Source: Streptomyces akebiae (GTDB taxonomy: Bacteria; Actinomycetota; Actinomycetes; Streptomycetales; Streptomycetaceae). Taken from it: a DNA stretch of 64,000 bases. This document shows, piece after piece, positions 50,267-58,543 of the stretch (position 1 is its first letter; each line of letters starts with the position of its first letter). The stretch covers positions 496,001 to 560,000 of the forward strand of contig NZ_CP080647.1 in assembly GCF_019599145.1 (NCBI RefSeq), read 5' to 3'. The notes under the pieces were generated by a model. That model saw nothing but the letters and a program-made list of their open reading frames with translations, was not told the DNA's origin and did no database searches. The translations under genes and the position numbers were made by a program.

Positions 50267-52245
50267 AGGGCGGCCGGGGAGGACGACGGCGTGCCGGGGG
50301 CGGCCTCCGCCCGCCCGGCCTCCTCCGTCGGGGCCTGCGCTTTCTTCGCGGGCGGGCGCGGGTCGTCGCACGGCTGGTTCTGTGGTCCGTGGTGGAGACG
50401 GGACAGACCTTTCTGATGGGGTACGCCCTCGCGCGGGCCCTCGACGACGGGTTCCTCGTGGGGCGGGCCGGGGTCGGGCTGGGGTGGCTCGGGGCCGGTG
50501 CGGGGGCGGTGGTGCTGGGGGCGCTGGGCACGTGGCGGGTGTACGGGTGCGTGGCGGGGCTCGTGGAGCCGTTGCGGGACCGGCTGGTGCGCGGGGTGGT
50601 CGAACGGGGGGTCCGGGAGGCGGACGGCGGGGCGCTGTCCGGGCTGACCCAGCAGGTGGAGATCGCCCGGGACACCTTCGCCGGACTCGTCATGGTGTCC
50701 CGCTCGTTCCTGTTCACCTCCGCCGGGGCGCTCGTCGGACTCTTCTCGCTGGCCCCGCCCCTGCTGCTGGTCGTCGGGCCCCCGCTGCTCGTCGGCGTCG
50801 CCCTCTTCCTGGTGACGCTCAGGCCCCTGGCCCGCCGCCAGGAGGGCTTCCTCGTCGCCGACGAGGCCCTCGCCGACCGGCTCGGGGCCGTCTGTCCGGG
50901 CTTGCGGGACATCACGGCGGCCGGCGCGGAGGACACGGTCGCCGCCGACACCGGCCGGTGCGTCGACGCCGAACTGCGGGCCGCTCGCTCCCTGGCCCGC
51001 TGGGGCGTCGCACGGGTCGCCTCCCTCGCGATCGGTGGCCAACTGCCCGTCGTGCTGCTCCTGGTCACCGCCCCTTGGCTTTTGGACCACGGGGTCACGG
51101 CGGGCGCCCTGGTCGGCGCCCTCGCCTACGTCACCCAGTCCCTCCTCCCCGCCCTGCAGAACCTGGTCCACGGCCTGGGCACCAGCGGCTCCCGCCTCGC
51201 GGTGGTCCTCCGCCGGCTGGCCCCGGTGCCCGCCCCACCGCCCCCGAAGGACGCCCCCCGGCCCTCGACGCCGACCCCGTCGCCGGCGGATCCCGGCGTC
51301 CCAGGCGAGGCCGATGTCCGCGACGCCCTCCCCCGCGCGGCGGCCTCGCACGACGCTCTCCGCCTCGCCTCCGTCACCTTCGCCTACGGTTCCCGCGGCA
51401 CCCCCGTCCTCGACGGGCTCGACCTGCGCATCCCCCACGGCACGCACCTGGCCGTCGTCGGTCCCAGCGGCGTCGGCAAGTCCACTCTCACCGGGGTCGT
51501 CGCGGGTCTCCTGCGCCCCCGGCACGGCACCGTCCACTTGTGTGGCCGCCCGGTACCCGGCGTCACATCCCGCGCACACCGGGTGCTCATCCCGCAGGAG
51601 GCGTACGTCTTCGGGGGATCCCTCGAAGAAAACCTCGGCGAGCTACGGCCGAAACCCGTGCCCGAGGACGAGCTGTGGGCCGCCGCGGAGGCCGTGGGGC
51701 TCACCGAGGTGATGGTCCGGCTGGGCGGCCCGGCCGCCGAGGTCGACCCGCGCGCGCTGTCCGCCGGGGAACGGCAACTCGTCGCGTTGGGGCGCGCGTA
51801 TCTGTCGTACGCGTCGGTCGTGATCCTCGACGAGGCGACCTGTCACCTGGACGCGGAGGCGGAGGAACGCGCGGAGCGGGCCTTCGCCCGTCGGCCGGGC
51901 ACGACCCTCGTGGTCGTCGCGCACCGCGTCAGCTCGGCCCGCCGCGCGGACCGGGTGCTGCTCATGGACGGACGGTCCGCCGCGTACGGGGACCACGACG
52001 ACCTCATGGCCCGCTCACCGCTCTACCGGGACCTGGTCGGCGCCTGGTCCCCGGTTCCCGTACCGGTCCGCTCCCCCGGCGCCTCAGAGCCATCCCTCCC
52101 CCTGCGAGATCCTGATGGCGTCGATCCTGTTGCGCGCCCCCGTCTTACGGGTGATCGCGGCCATGTAGTTGCGCACGGTTCCGTGGGAGAGGTGCAGGCT
52201 GCCGGCGATCTCCGCGACGGAGGCTCCCTCGGCAGCCAGGGATAA
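50263..52245 (+). CDS. Lanthipeptide ABC exporter subunit B (RamB/AmfA type)
   Basis: A 660-residue half-transporter. It has an Arg-rich start, membrane helices, a Pro-rich linker (about residues 325-350) and an ATPase with Walker A 'GPSGVGKST' (about residue 400), signature 'LSAGERQ' and an intact Walker B 'VVILDEATCHLD'. With subunit A it should form a heterodimer exporting the modified peptide. The conserved domain ends near 'LYRDLVGAWSP' (base 52050); about 65 extra residues run on, and the last 54 codons are antisense to the convergent regulator gene. The tail looks non-conserved. Confidence 0.88.
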   Translation: MKGGRGGRRRAGGGLRPPGLLRRGLRFLRGRARVVARLVLWSVVETGQTFLMGYALARALDDGFLVGRAGVGLGWLGAGAGAVVLGALGTWRVYGCVAGLVEPLRDRLVRGVVERGVREADGGALSGLTQQVEIARDTFAGLVMVSRSFLFTSAGALVGLFSLAPPLLLVVGPPLLVGVALFLVTLRPLARRQEGFLVADEALADRLGAVCPGLRDITAAGAEDTVAADTGRCVDAELRAARSLARWGVARVASLAIGGQLPVVLLLVTAPWLLDHGVTAGALVGALAYVTQSLLPALQNLVHGLGTSGSRLAVVLRRLAPVPAPPPPKDAPRPSTPTPSPADPGVPGEADVRDALPRAAASHDALRLASVTFAYGSRGTPVLDGLDLRIPHGTHLAVVGPSGVGKSTLTGVVAGLLRPRHGTVHLCGRPVPGVTSRAHRVLIPQEAYVFGGSLEENLGELRPKPVPEDELWAAAEAVGLTEVMVRLGGPAAEVDPRALSAGERQLVALGRAYLSYASVVILDEATCHLDAEAEERAERAFARRPGTTLVVVAHRVSSARRADRVLLMDGRSAAYGDHDDLMARSPLYRDLVGAWSPVPVPVRSPGASEPSLPLRDPDGVDPVARPRLTGDRGHVVAHGSVGEVQAAGDLRDGGSLGSQG

Positions 52246-52686
52246 CACGCTCAACTCCCGCCGGGTCAGCGGCATCTCGGCGGCCTTGAGGAAGCCGAAG
52301 CCGAGGGAGTCGTCGATGAAACGTCTCCCTCGGGCGACCTCCCGGATCGCGGACACCAGCCGCTGCGGGGAGCCCTCCTTGTCCACGTAGCCGAGGGCAC
52401 CCGCCTCCGCCGCCCGCTTGAGGAGGCCGGGTCTGCCGGCGTGGGCGAGGACCAGCAGGCCGGGGGCGGGGCCGCCCGTGCCGCGCAGATCGGCGAGCGG
52501 CGGGATGCCGACCGCGTCCGCGCAGTCCAGGTCCGCCGCGCAGACCTCGGGCCGCAAGGTCCGCACCCGCCCCGGCGCGACGCGCCAGGACGCGTCGAAC
52601 ACCGCCAGGTCGGGTTCCCGGCAGAGCCACTCCGCCAGCACCGATCTGACCAGACATTCGTCGTGCACGAGAAGTACCCGGATCAC
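52084..52686 (-). CDS. RamR/AmfR-type response regulator
   Basis: A 200-residue regulator of the size of RamR. It has an N-terminal receiver ('IRVLLVHDECLVRSVLAEW', Asp in 'VCAADLDCAD', Lys in 'GYVDKEG') that is short of one acidic residue, and a LuxR helix-turn-helix ('LTRRELSVLSLAAEGASVAEIAGSLHLSHGTVRNYM'). Such proteins activate the lanthipeptide operon and aerial development. GTG 52686 has GGAGG about seven bases upstream. No cognate kinase is adjacent, as is usual for RamR. It converges on and overlaps the second exporter gene. Confidence 0.9.
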   Translation of the reverse strand: MIRVLLVHDECLVRSVLAEWLCREPDLAVFDASWRVAPGRVRTLRPEVCAADLDCADAVGIPPLADLRGTGGPAPGLLVLAHAGRPGLLKRAAEAGALGYVDKEGSPQRLVSAIREVARGRRFIDDSLGFGFLKAAEMPLTRRELSVLSLAAEGASVAEIAGSLHLSHGTVRNYMAAITRKTGARNRIDAIRISQGEGWL

Positions 52687-52968
52687 GTTCGCCCCTCCGC
52701 CTGCCGGCCACCGATGTCCTCCGCTCAGCGCGTGCCCATTGTTGGCGTCCCCGACCATGCCCGGGCGCGAAGAACCAGCCATCGGGGTGCGTGGGGGCGC
52801 ACTCGCGGCGCCCGTGCGCGCTGCCGCGCATCATCGCGGGGGCATGGCGGGGTCGACAGGGGGTACAGCGGTGTGTCCGCGGCGCGGCTCTCGCCGTGCG
52901 CGGTCGGCCCCCAGGGGGGAGCCTTGACCCTGGGGTCTGTCGCACGGTCGTGCGAGGAGGTGGTCGGC

Positions 52969-55113
52969 ATGTCCGACGTCCACGTGTCCGGAGCGCGGAC
53001 GACCGTCGAGACGGGCCGCGTCGGCCATCCTCTGCTGTCGCTGGCGCTGGCCGCGATGATGGACGACGTCCAGGCCCACTCCGGCGCGGTGTATCTGCTG
53101 ACACCGGACGAGCCGGTGCTGGAGATGGCGGTCATGGCGGGGCTGCCGAGGTCGTTCGCCGCGCCCTGGGAACGGGTGGGACTGAACTCGCCGATACCGG
53201 TCTCCGAGGCCGTGCGGGGGCGGCGCCTGGTGTGGGTCAACGGCGAGGAGCAGATGGCTCGCCGCTATCCCCGGATCGCCGTGGTCCTGCCCTACCCGTT
53301 CGCCCTGGCCGCGCTGCCGGTGGCGACCCGCGACACCATCTACGGCGCCGTCTTCCTGACCTGGCCCGGCTCCCACCCGCCGGAGCTCAGCGAGCGCGAA
53401 CGGGACCAGCTGACCTCGGCCTGCGACCGGCTCGCGATGCGGCTGCGGCGCGCCGAGGACGAGGGCCGTCCGGTGCTGCCGGAACCGGACCTGTCGGCGC
53501 CCTCGACGACCACGGTCGCGGGCACGCTCGGCACGGTGGAGGCCGCGCGGATGGTGGCGCGGCTGCCGTACGGGATGTGCGCGCTCGATCTGCACGGGCG
53601 GATCACCTTCGCCAACGCGGCCACGGCCGAACTGCTCGGCATCCCGGTGAGCGGTCTGCTGGGCACCCAGCTGTGGGTGTCCGTGCCGTGGCTCAACGAT
53701 CCCGCGTACGAGGACCGGTACCGGGCGGCCCTGATGAGCCAGCACGTGACCTCGTTCGTGGCGCTGAGACCGCCGAGCGACTGGCTGTCCTTCCGGCTGT
53801 ACCCGGGGAGCAACGGCCTGAGCGTACGGATCTCCCGGGCCCGCGCGGTCGCCGAGGCCGAGCACGCGTCGCGGGAGGAGGACCACGGGCCGGGCCGTCT
53901 GGTCACCATCCACCACGTGCTGGCGCTGGCGAGCGCGCTCACCGAGGCGGTCGGGGTGCAGGACGTGGTGGACCTGGTCGCCGACGAGATCGCCCCGGCC
54001 ATCGGCAGCCAGGCCCTGGTGATGCTCGGCTCCCGCGCGGGGCGCCTGCATGTGCTCGGGCACCGCGGCTACGCCGACCCGCACCTCGTGGAACGCTTCG
54101 ACGGGATGCCGCTCACCGCGGCGATGCCCGGGGCGCACGCGCTGACCACCGGGGTACCCGCGTTCTTCGAGTCCCGGCAGCAGCTGGAGCACCTCTATCC
54201 GCTGCGCCAGGAGACCCCGGACGGGCTGGGCGCCTGGGCGTACATCCCGCTGATCGCCTCGGGGCGGCCGGTGGGCACCTGGGTGCTGGGGTACGCGGAG
54301 CCGCATCCGTTCCCGGCCGAGGAGCGCGCGGTGCTGACCAGCCTCAGCGGCCTCATCGCCCAGGCGCTGGAGCGGGCGCTGCTGTACGACGCCAAGCACC
54401 AGGTGGCACACGGGCTCCAGAAGGCGCTGCTGCCGCACTCGCTGCCCTCCATCCCGGGCATCGAGTCCGCCTCGCGCTATCTGCCCGCCACCCGTGGCAT
54501 GGACATCGGCGGCGACTTCTTCGACCTGGTCCTCTCCCACGGGAGGGCCTCGGCCGTCATCGGCGACGTGCAGGGGCACAACGTGACGGCGGCGGGGCTG
54601 ATGGGGCAGATCCGTACGGCGGTGCGCGCGTACACGACCGTCGGGCAGACGCCGGAGGAGGTGATGAGCAGTACCAACCGGCTGCTGATCGACCTGGGTT
54701 CGGAACTGTTCGCCAGCTGTCTGTATCTGCGGCTGGACCCGGAGCACGGGACGGCCGTCATGGCGCGGGCCGGGCATCCGCCGCCGTTGCTGCGCCGGCC
54801 GGACGGGAAGGTGCGGGTGCTCGACCTCGCGGGTGGTCCGCTGCTGGGGATCGACGCGGCGGCGACGTACCCGACGACGGAGGTGGCGCTGACGGAGGGT
54901 TCGGTGCTGGTCCTGTACACGGACGGGCTGATCGAGTCGCCGGGTGTCGACATCGAGGACGCGCTGGCGGATCTCGGGGAGCGATTGTCGTCGGCCGGGG
55001 AGCGGCCGCTGGACGCGCTGGCCGACAGTCTGGTGAGGGAGACCGAGGCGGCGGAGGAACGGGCGGACGACGTGGCGCTGCTGCTGCTCCGGGCCACCGG
55101 TTCCGCGGGCTGA
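52969..55113 (+). CDS. SpoIIE-type PP2C phosphatase with GAF and PAS domains
   Basis: A 714-residue regulatory phosphatase. In order: GAF (residues about 20-155), PAS ('YGMCALDLHGRITFANAATAELLGIPVSG', about 200-300), second GAF (about 325-470) and SpoIIE PP2C ('GGDFFDLVLSHGRASAVIGDVQGHNVTAAGLMGQIRTA', then 'LYTDGLIESPG'). Unlike the phosphatase at 42332-44878 it lacks a C-terminal ATPase domain. It likely dephosphorylates an anti-anti-sigma factor in response to a bound small molecule. GAGGAGG lies eight bases before the ATG at 52969. Confidence 0.9.
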   Translation: MSDVHVSGARTTVETGRVGHPLLSLALAAMMDDVQAHSGAVYLLTPDEPVLEMAVMAGLPRSFAAPWERVGLNSPIPVSEAVRGRRLVWVNGEEQMARRYPRIAVVLPYPFALAALPVATRDTIYGAVFLTWPGSHPPELSERERDQLTSACDRLAMRLRRAEDEGRPVLPEPDLSAPSTTTVAGTLGTVEAARMVARLPYGMCALDLHGRITFANAATAELLGIPVSGLLGTQLWVSVPWLNDPAYEDRYRAALMSQHVTSFVALRPPSDWLSFRLYPGSNGLSVRISRARAVAEAEHASREEDHGPGRLVTIHHVLALASALTEAVGVQDVVDLVADEIAPAIGSQALVMLGSRAGRLHVLGHRGYADPHLVERFDGMPLTAAMPGAHALTTGVPAFFESRQQLEHLYPLRQETPDGLGAWAYIPLIASGRPVGTWVLGYAEPHPFPAEERAVLTSLSGLIAQALERALLYDAKHQVAHGLQKALLPHSLPSIPGIESASRYLPATRGMDIGGDFFDLVLSHGRASAVIGDVQGHNVTAAGLMGQIRTAVRAYTTVGQTPEEVMSSTNRLLIDLGSELFASCLYLRLDPEHGTAVMARAGHPPPLLRRPDGKVRVLDLAGGPLLGIDAAATYPTTEVALTEGSVLVLYTDGLIESPGVDIEDALADLGERLSSAGERPLDALADSLVRETEAAEERADDVALLLLRATGSAG

Positions 55114-55277
55114 CACCGCCACACGCACATGGGTCCGGCCCTCCCGCCGGAGGGCCGGACCGTGCCACCTGTCGGCCGGAACCGCTGTGGTGGGGCCGAC
55201 GGGTGGGTCGTGGGGCGACGGCCGGGGTCAGTGGCCGCTGATCCCCGGCCGTCGTCCACGTACTCGGTGGCGTTCGC

Positions 55278-56666
55278 CTACTGCTGGACGCCCTGCTCCT
55301 CGACGCCCTGCTCCTCGACGCCCTGCTCATGCTCCTGGCCCGCTTCACCGGCACCGGCGGCGGCACCCGCGTCACCGGCACCCTCGTCGCCCGCGCCGGC
55401 CACGGCACCCTCGTCGCCGGCGCCCGCGGCTGCGGCGCCCTCTTCCTCACCCGCGCCCGCGGCTGCGGCGCCCCCTTCCTCACCGGCACCGGCGGCGGCA
55501 CCGCCGTCGGCCTCCTCGCCGGCGCCCGCGCCGGCGTCGCCGAGGGTGGCACCCGTGGCCGCGAGGGCGGTGGTGACCGGCTGGAAGAAGGTCTCGCCGC
55601 CGACGGTGCAGTCGCCGCTGCCGCCGGAGGTCAGACCGATGGCCTGGCCGTCCTCGGTGAACAGCGAGCCGCCGCTGTCGCCGGGCTCGGCGCAGACGTT
55701 GGTCTGGATGAGTCCGGTGACCGTGCCCTCGGGGTAGTTCACCGTGGCTTCGAGGCCGGTGACCTGGCCGTCGGCGAGACCGGTGGTGCTGCCCATGCGG
55801 AAGACCTGGAGGCCGACCGCCGCCTCGCCGGCCGCGGTGATGTCGACCGTCTGGCCGTTGCCGAGGTCGACCGTGCTGGCCGCCTGCGTCGCCGGGTCGT
55901 TGTAGTCGACCAGGGCGAAGTCGCCGGCGCCCGGGAACGTGGCGGTCGCGGCGTCGACGGTGCCGATCGGCGCGCCGCCCTCCTCCTCGGACCACTCGGC
56001 CTCCGCGACACCGCAGTGACCGGCGGTCAGGAAGGCCGGGGCGCCCTCGGCGTTGACGACGTTGAAGCCGGCCGAGCAGCGGGCGCCGCCACCGAAGATG
56101 GCGTCGCCGCCCTCCAGGAAGGGCTTGAAGGTACCGGCGGACTTCTTGATGGTCGCCATGTCCGCGCCGAGCGACTTGACCGTCGACTCGATGGTGTCCC
56201 AGTTCTCGCCCGTGACCGTGGAGTCGGCGGTGACCTGGAGCTTGTTCGTGCGGGGGTCGATCGCCCAGGCGGTGCCGGGGACGGTGGCCTCCTCCTTCAG
56301 CGTGGCCGCGCCCTTCAGCAGTTCGGACCAGCTGTTCTCGACCTCACGGACCTCCGCGCCGGCCTCCTGGGCCTGGATGATCACGTTGTTGTCGTCGCCC
56401 TCGATCTGAAGGCCGTCGATGACGTTGATGATGAGGCGCTGTTCGCCCGAGTCGTAGTACGCGCCTGCGAACGCGTCACCGAGCAAGTCCTGCAGCTGGG
56501 AGGCGAGATCCGAGGCGTCACTCGCGGCGAGCGTCTTCGGGGCGGCGCCCTTGGCGTCCGTCTGCGACGCCATCGCGTTCGGCAGGATGAGGGCTGCCGC
56601 GCCGAGCGCCGCCACGCCGCCTGCGGCTATGAACGCCTTGCGCTTGGTGGCTCGTTTGTGACTCAA
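55278..56666 (-). CDS. Secreted S1 (streptogrisin-like) protease with Gly/Ala/Glu repeat tail
   Basis: A 462-residue precursor: signal peptide (KAFIAAGGVAALGAAALILPNAMA), pro-region and chymotrypsin-fold domain with His in 'LTAGHCGVAE', Asp in 'DFALVDYND' and Ser in 'AEPGDSGGSLF'. After residue about 380 comes a low-complexity tail of GAGEE/AAAGAGDEG units, ending with EQGVEEQGVQQ repeats. No membrane anchor is present, unlike the paralogue at 4055-5431. It starts with TTG at 56666, supported by AGGAGG eight bases upstream. It is divergent from the double-glycine peptide locus. Confidence 0.9.
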   Translation of the reverse strand: MSHKRATKRKAFIAAGGVAALGAAALILPNAMASQTDAKGAAPKTLAASDASDLASQLQDLLGDAFAGAYYDSGEQRLIINVIDGLQIEGDDNNVIIQAQEAGAEVREVENSWSELLKGAATLKEEATVPGTAWAIDPRTNKLQVTADSTVTGENWDTIESTVKSLGADMATIKKSAGTFKPFLEGGDAIFGGGARCSAGFNVVNAEGAPAFLTAGHCGVAEAEWSEEEGGAPIGTVDAATATFPGAGDFALVDYNDPATQAASTVDLGNGQTVDITAAGEAAVGLQVFRMGSTTGLADGQVTGLEATVNYPEGTVTGLIQTNVCAEPGDSGGSLFTEDGQAIGLTSGGSGDCTVGGETFFQPVTTALAATGATLGDAGAGAGEEADGGAAAGAGEEGGAAAAGAGEEEGAAAAGAGDEGAVAGAGDEGAGDAGAAAGAGEAGQEHEQGVEEQGVEEQGVQQ

Positions 56667-57374
56667 CTCTTGACCTCCTGGGGACGGGGTCCGTACCGCC
56701 GTCCGGCGGGTGAACTGGGGGCGCCTGGTTGCCAGTTGGTACGGATGGTTCCGATGGGGTGTTCAACGCCCCGCGAAAAGATTCCGATCTTCCACTTCGC
56801 AAAGCGCGCTACGCCCCCCGTTGGCCTGCCATTTCACGACTTCCCGTCGGCGCGCCCGGTGGGAACCCCGTGACACCGGCGCCCCACCCCCCGCCTCGCC
56901 ACACTCGGCTACCGCCCGGTGGCGGTCTGTCGACTCCGATGATCGGGAAACCGGCTTCAGGGAATCTCCACACCGAATGCCCAGCGGGGTCACGGTCGCG
57001 GGGAGTTCTGCACAGGGGCGAATCGCGCGTCGCGCCTTTGAGGCGGGACTGTCCAATTCGTTTTCACGCAGGCAATCAAGCGCGTATGACGATGCCGCGA
57101 TCCATGTGAAGAAGCTGGCCCCAAGCCGTGCGCAAGCCTGCACCAATGAACCGTCATGGTCACCAAGTGCGCTGGTGAGAGGCCATGTTGATTGGATGTG
57201 CGCGGCGGCGATCTGCTTATATCCATCGCACCGCGGGGGCCGCCGAGCTCTCGGAGACGGGAGCAGCCAGCTCTCCGGATCGAGAAGTGGGCACCCACGT
57301 GCGCGGCCGTCGTTCTGTCCCCAGAAGGGGGCCGCTCCCCCCTTGTGAATAGCTATATGAAGGGAAGTTCCAAC
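56667..57374. other. 708-base divergent intergenic region before the peptide gene
   Basis: This is the longest gene-free stretch. The middle (about 57040-57225) is noticeably less GC-rich than the surroundings. A weak promoter candidate is TTGGAT (57192-57197), 19 bases, TTATAT (57217-57222), which would give a leader of about 140 bases for the peptide mRNA. I found no credible second peptide gene, although short frames are open. Confidence 0.4.
57325..57344 (+). promoter_or_regulatory. Leader hairpin upstream of the peptide gene
   Basis: Perfect seven-base arms AAGGGGG and CCCCCTT with loop CCGCTC, ending 30 bases before the start codon. It could stabilise the mRNA or modulate translation. 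Confidence 0.45.
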
Positions 57375-57590
57375 ATGAACTCCACCCCCCAGGTTGAGAC
57401 CGCCGAGATCTCGGACGCCGCCCTCGACGCCGTCTCCGGTGGCCTCTCGGTCAACGCCGTTGGCACCGTCACCGGCCTGGTGGACGGCATCGCCCCGGTC
57501 TCCGGCCTGGTCAACACGGCCGTCGGCACCGTCGAGGGTGTGACCGGCCTGAACACCGCCCCGGTCACGAGCCTGGTCGCCGGTCTCTGA
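57375..57590 (+). CDS. Double-glycine-leader peptide precursor, NHLM-exported
   Basis: A 71-residue peptide. Leader residues 1-23 ('ETAEISDAALDAVSGG') match the acidic double-glycine leaders cut by C39 peptidases, with cleavage after Gly23. The 48-residue core has no Cys, aromatic or basic residue, is rich in Val, Gly, Thr and Leu, and is internally duplicated: residues 27-46 (NAVGTVTGLVDGIAPVSGLV) align with 47-68. Just downstream are HlyD, C39-ABC and NHLM-ABC genes. ATG 57375 has AAGGGAA about nine bases upstream; ATG 57357 is less likely. Bacteriocin, signal or surface peptide: function not known. Confidence 0.85.
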   Translation: MNSTPQVETAEISDAALDAVSGGLSVNAVGTVTGLVDGIAPVSGLVNTAVGTVEGVTGLNTAPVTSLVAGL

Positions 57591-57608
57591 TCGAGCCCTG
57601 ACGCCGCT

Positions 57609-57642
57609 GAGTCCCGGAACCACCTGACAGGTTCCGGGACTC
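57609..57642 (+). terminator. Strong hairpin after the peptide gene
   Basis: Perfect 13-base arms GAGTCCCGGAACC and GGTTCCGGGACTC with an eight-base loop, 18 bases past the stop. It separates the peptide from its export genes, so the peptide mRNA can be far more abundant, a usual layout for precursor peptides. Confidence 0.8.
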
Positions 57643-57736
57643 TCGGGGTGCCCCGGAAGTCCTCGGCTCCTGTGCCGACCGGCCTTCCGCCATCCAGTCT
57701 TCTGTCGTCTCCTGTCACGCAGGTGAGGGAAGTCCC

Positions 57737-58543
57737 GTGCAGTTCCGCCAACAGGCCCTCGCCAAGCTCCAGTCACCGGAGGAACTCGACCTCCCCGTGC
57801 GCTTCGCCCGCCCCCAGGGCTGGCTGGTGCTGTCCGTGACGGTGATCGCGATGGCCGCCGCCTCCGTGTGGGCCGTCACGGGGTCCGTCGCCTCCACGGT
57901 CGGCGCGCCCGCCGTCCTCACCCACGGGCAGGGCAGTTACGTGCTGCAGAGCCCGGTCGCCGGCCAGGTCACCGCCGTCCTCGCGAAGCAGGGCGAGCGA
58001 CTGCCCGCCAAGGCCCCCGTCCTGAAGGTCGCCACCACCGACGGCGAGACCGTCGTACGGTCCGTCGCGGCCGGCCGGGTCTCCGCGCTCGCCGCCACGA
58101 TCGGCCAGATCATCCAGACCGGCGCGAACGTCGCGGCCGTCGAGAAGGTCGCCGACGCCGACGACCCGCTCTACGCGACGGTGTACGTCCCCGCCGAGAA
58201 CGCGGCCTCGATCCCGAAGGACGCCGAGGTGGACCTGACCGTGCAGTCGGCGCCCACCCAGCGCTACGGCGTGCTGCGCGGCCATGTGAAGAAGGTGGAC
58301 CGCACCGCGCAGACCCCGCAGTCCATCGGCGCGTTCCTCGGTGACACCCAGCTGGGCGAGCAGTTCACCAAGAAGGGCCGGCCGGTGGCCGTCACCGTAC
58401 GGCTGGACCGCGCGGCCTCGACCGAGTCGGGCTACAGGTGGTCCTCGCAGGACGGGCCGCCGTTCGAGCTGACCTCCATGACCATGGCCACGGCTTCGAT
58501 CCGGATGGCCGACGAGCGTCCGATCGATTGGCTGCTTCCGTGA
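57737..58543 (+). CDS. HlyD-like NHLM secretion adaptor
   Basis: A 268-residue membrane-fusion protein. It has a short cytoplasmic N-terminus, one membrane helix ('WLVLSVTVIAMAAASVWAVTG') and a periplasm-like part with the lipoyl/barrel segments 'GSYVLQSPVAGQVTAVLAKQGERLPAKAPVLKV' and 'AAGRVSALAATIGQIIQTGANVAAVE'. It is shorter than full HlyD proteins and lacks the long coiled coil, as in NHLM-type adaptors of Gram-positives. It links the two ABC proteins and guides the peptide outward. GAGGGAAG precedes GTG 57737. Its stop overlaps the next start (GTGA). Confidence 0.88.
   Translation: MQFRQQALAKLQSPEELDLPVRFARPQGWLVLSVTVIAMAAASVWAVTGSVASTVGAPAVLTHGQGSYVLQSPVAGQVTAVLAKQGERLPAKAPVLKVATTDGETVVRSVAAGRVSALAATIGQIIQTGANVAAVEKVADADDPLYATVYVPAENAASIPKDAEVDLTVQSAPTQRYGVLRGHVKKVDRTAQTPQSIGAFLGDTQLGEQFTKKGRPVAVTVRLDRAASTESGYRWSSQDGPPFELTSMTMATASIRMADERPIDWLLP

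Noticed and set aside
48326..50371. Long minus-strand frame with repeated MNGR units across the 12-base array
   Set aside because: It is antisense to two well-supported exporter features, its composition is Arg/Gly-rich noise, and it exists only because the 12-base repeat and high GC keep stops out.
52441..52968. Longer N-terminus for the second SpoIIE phosphatase
   Set aside because: The upstream part is antisense to the regulator gene and non-coding in character; ATG 52969 has an excellent GAGGAGG site.
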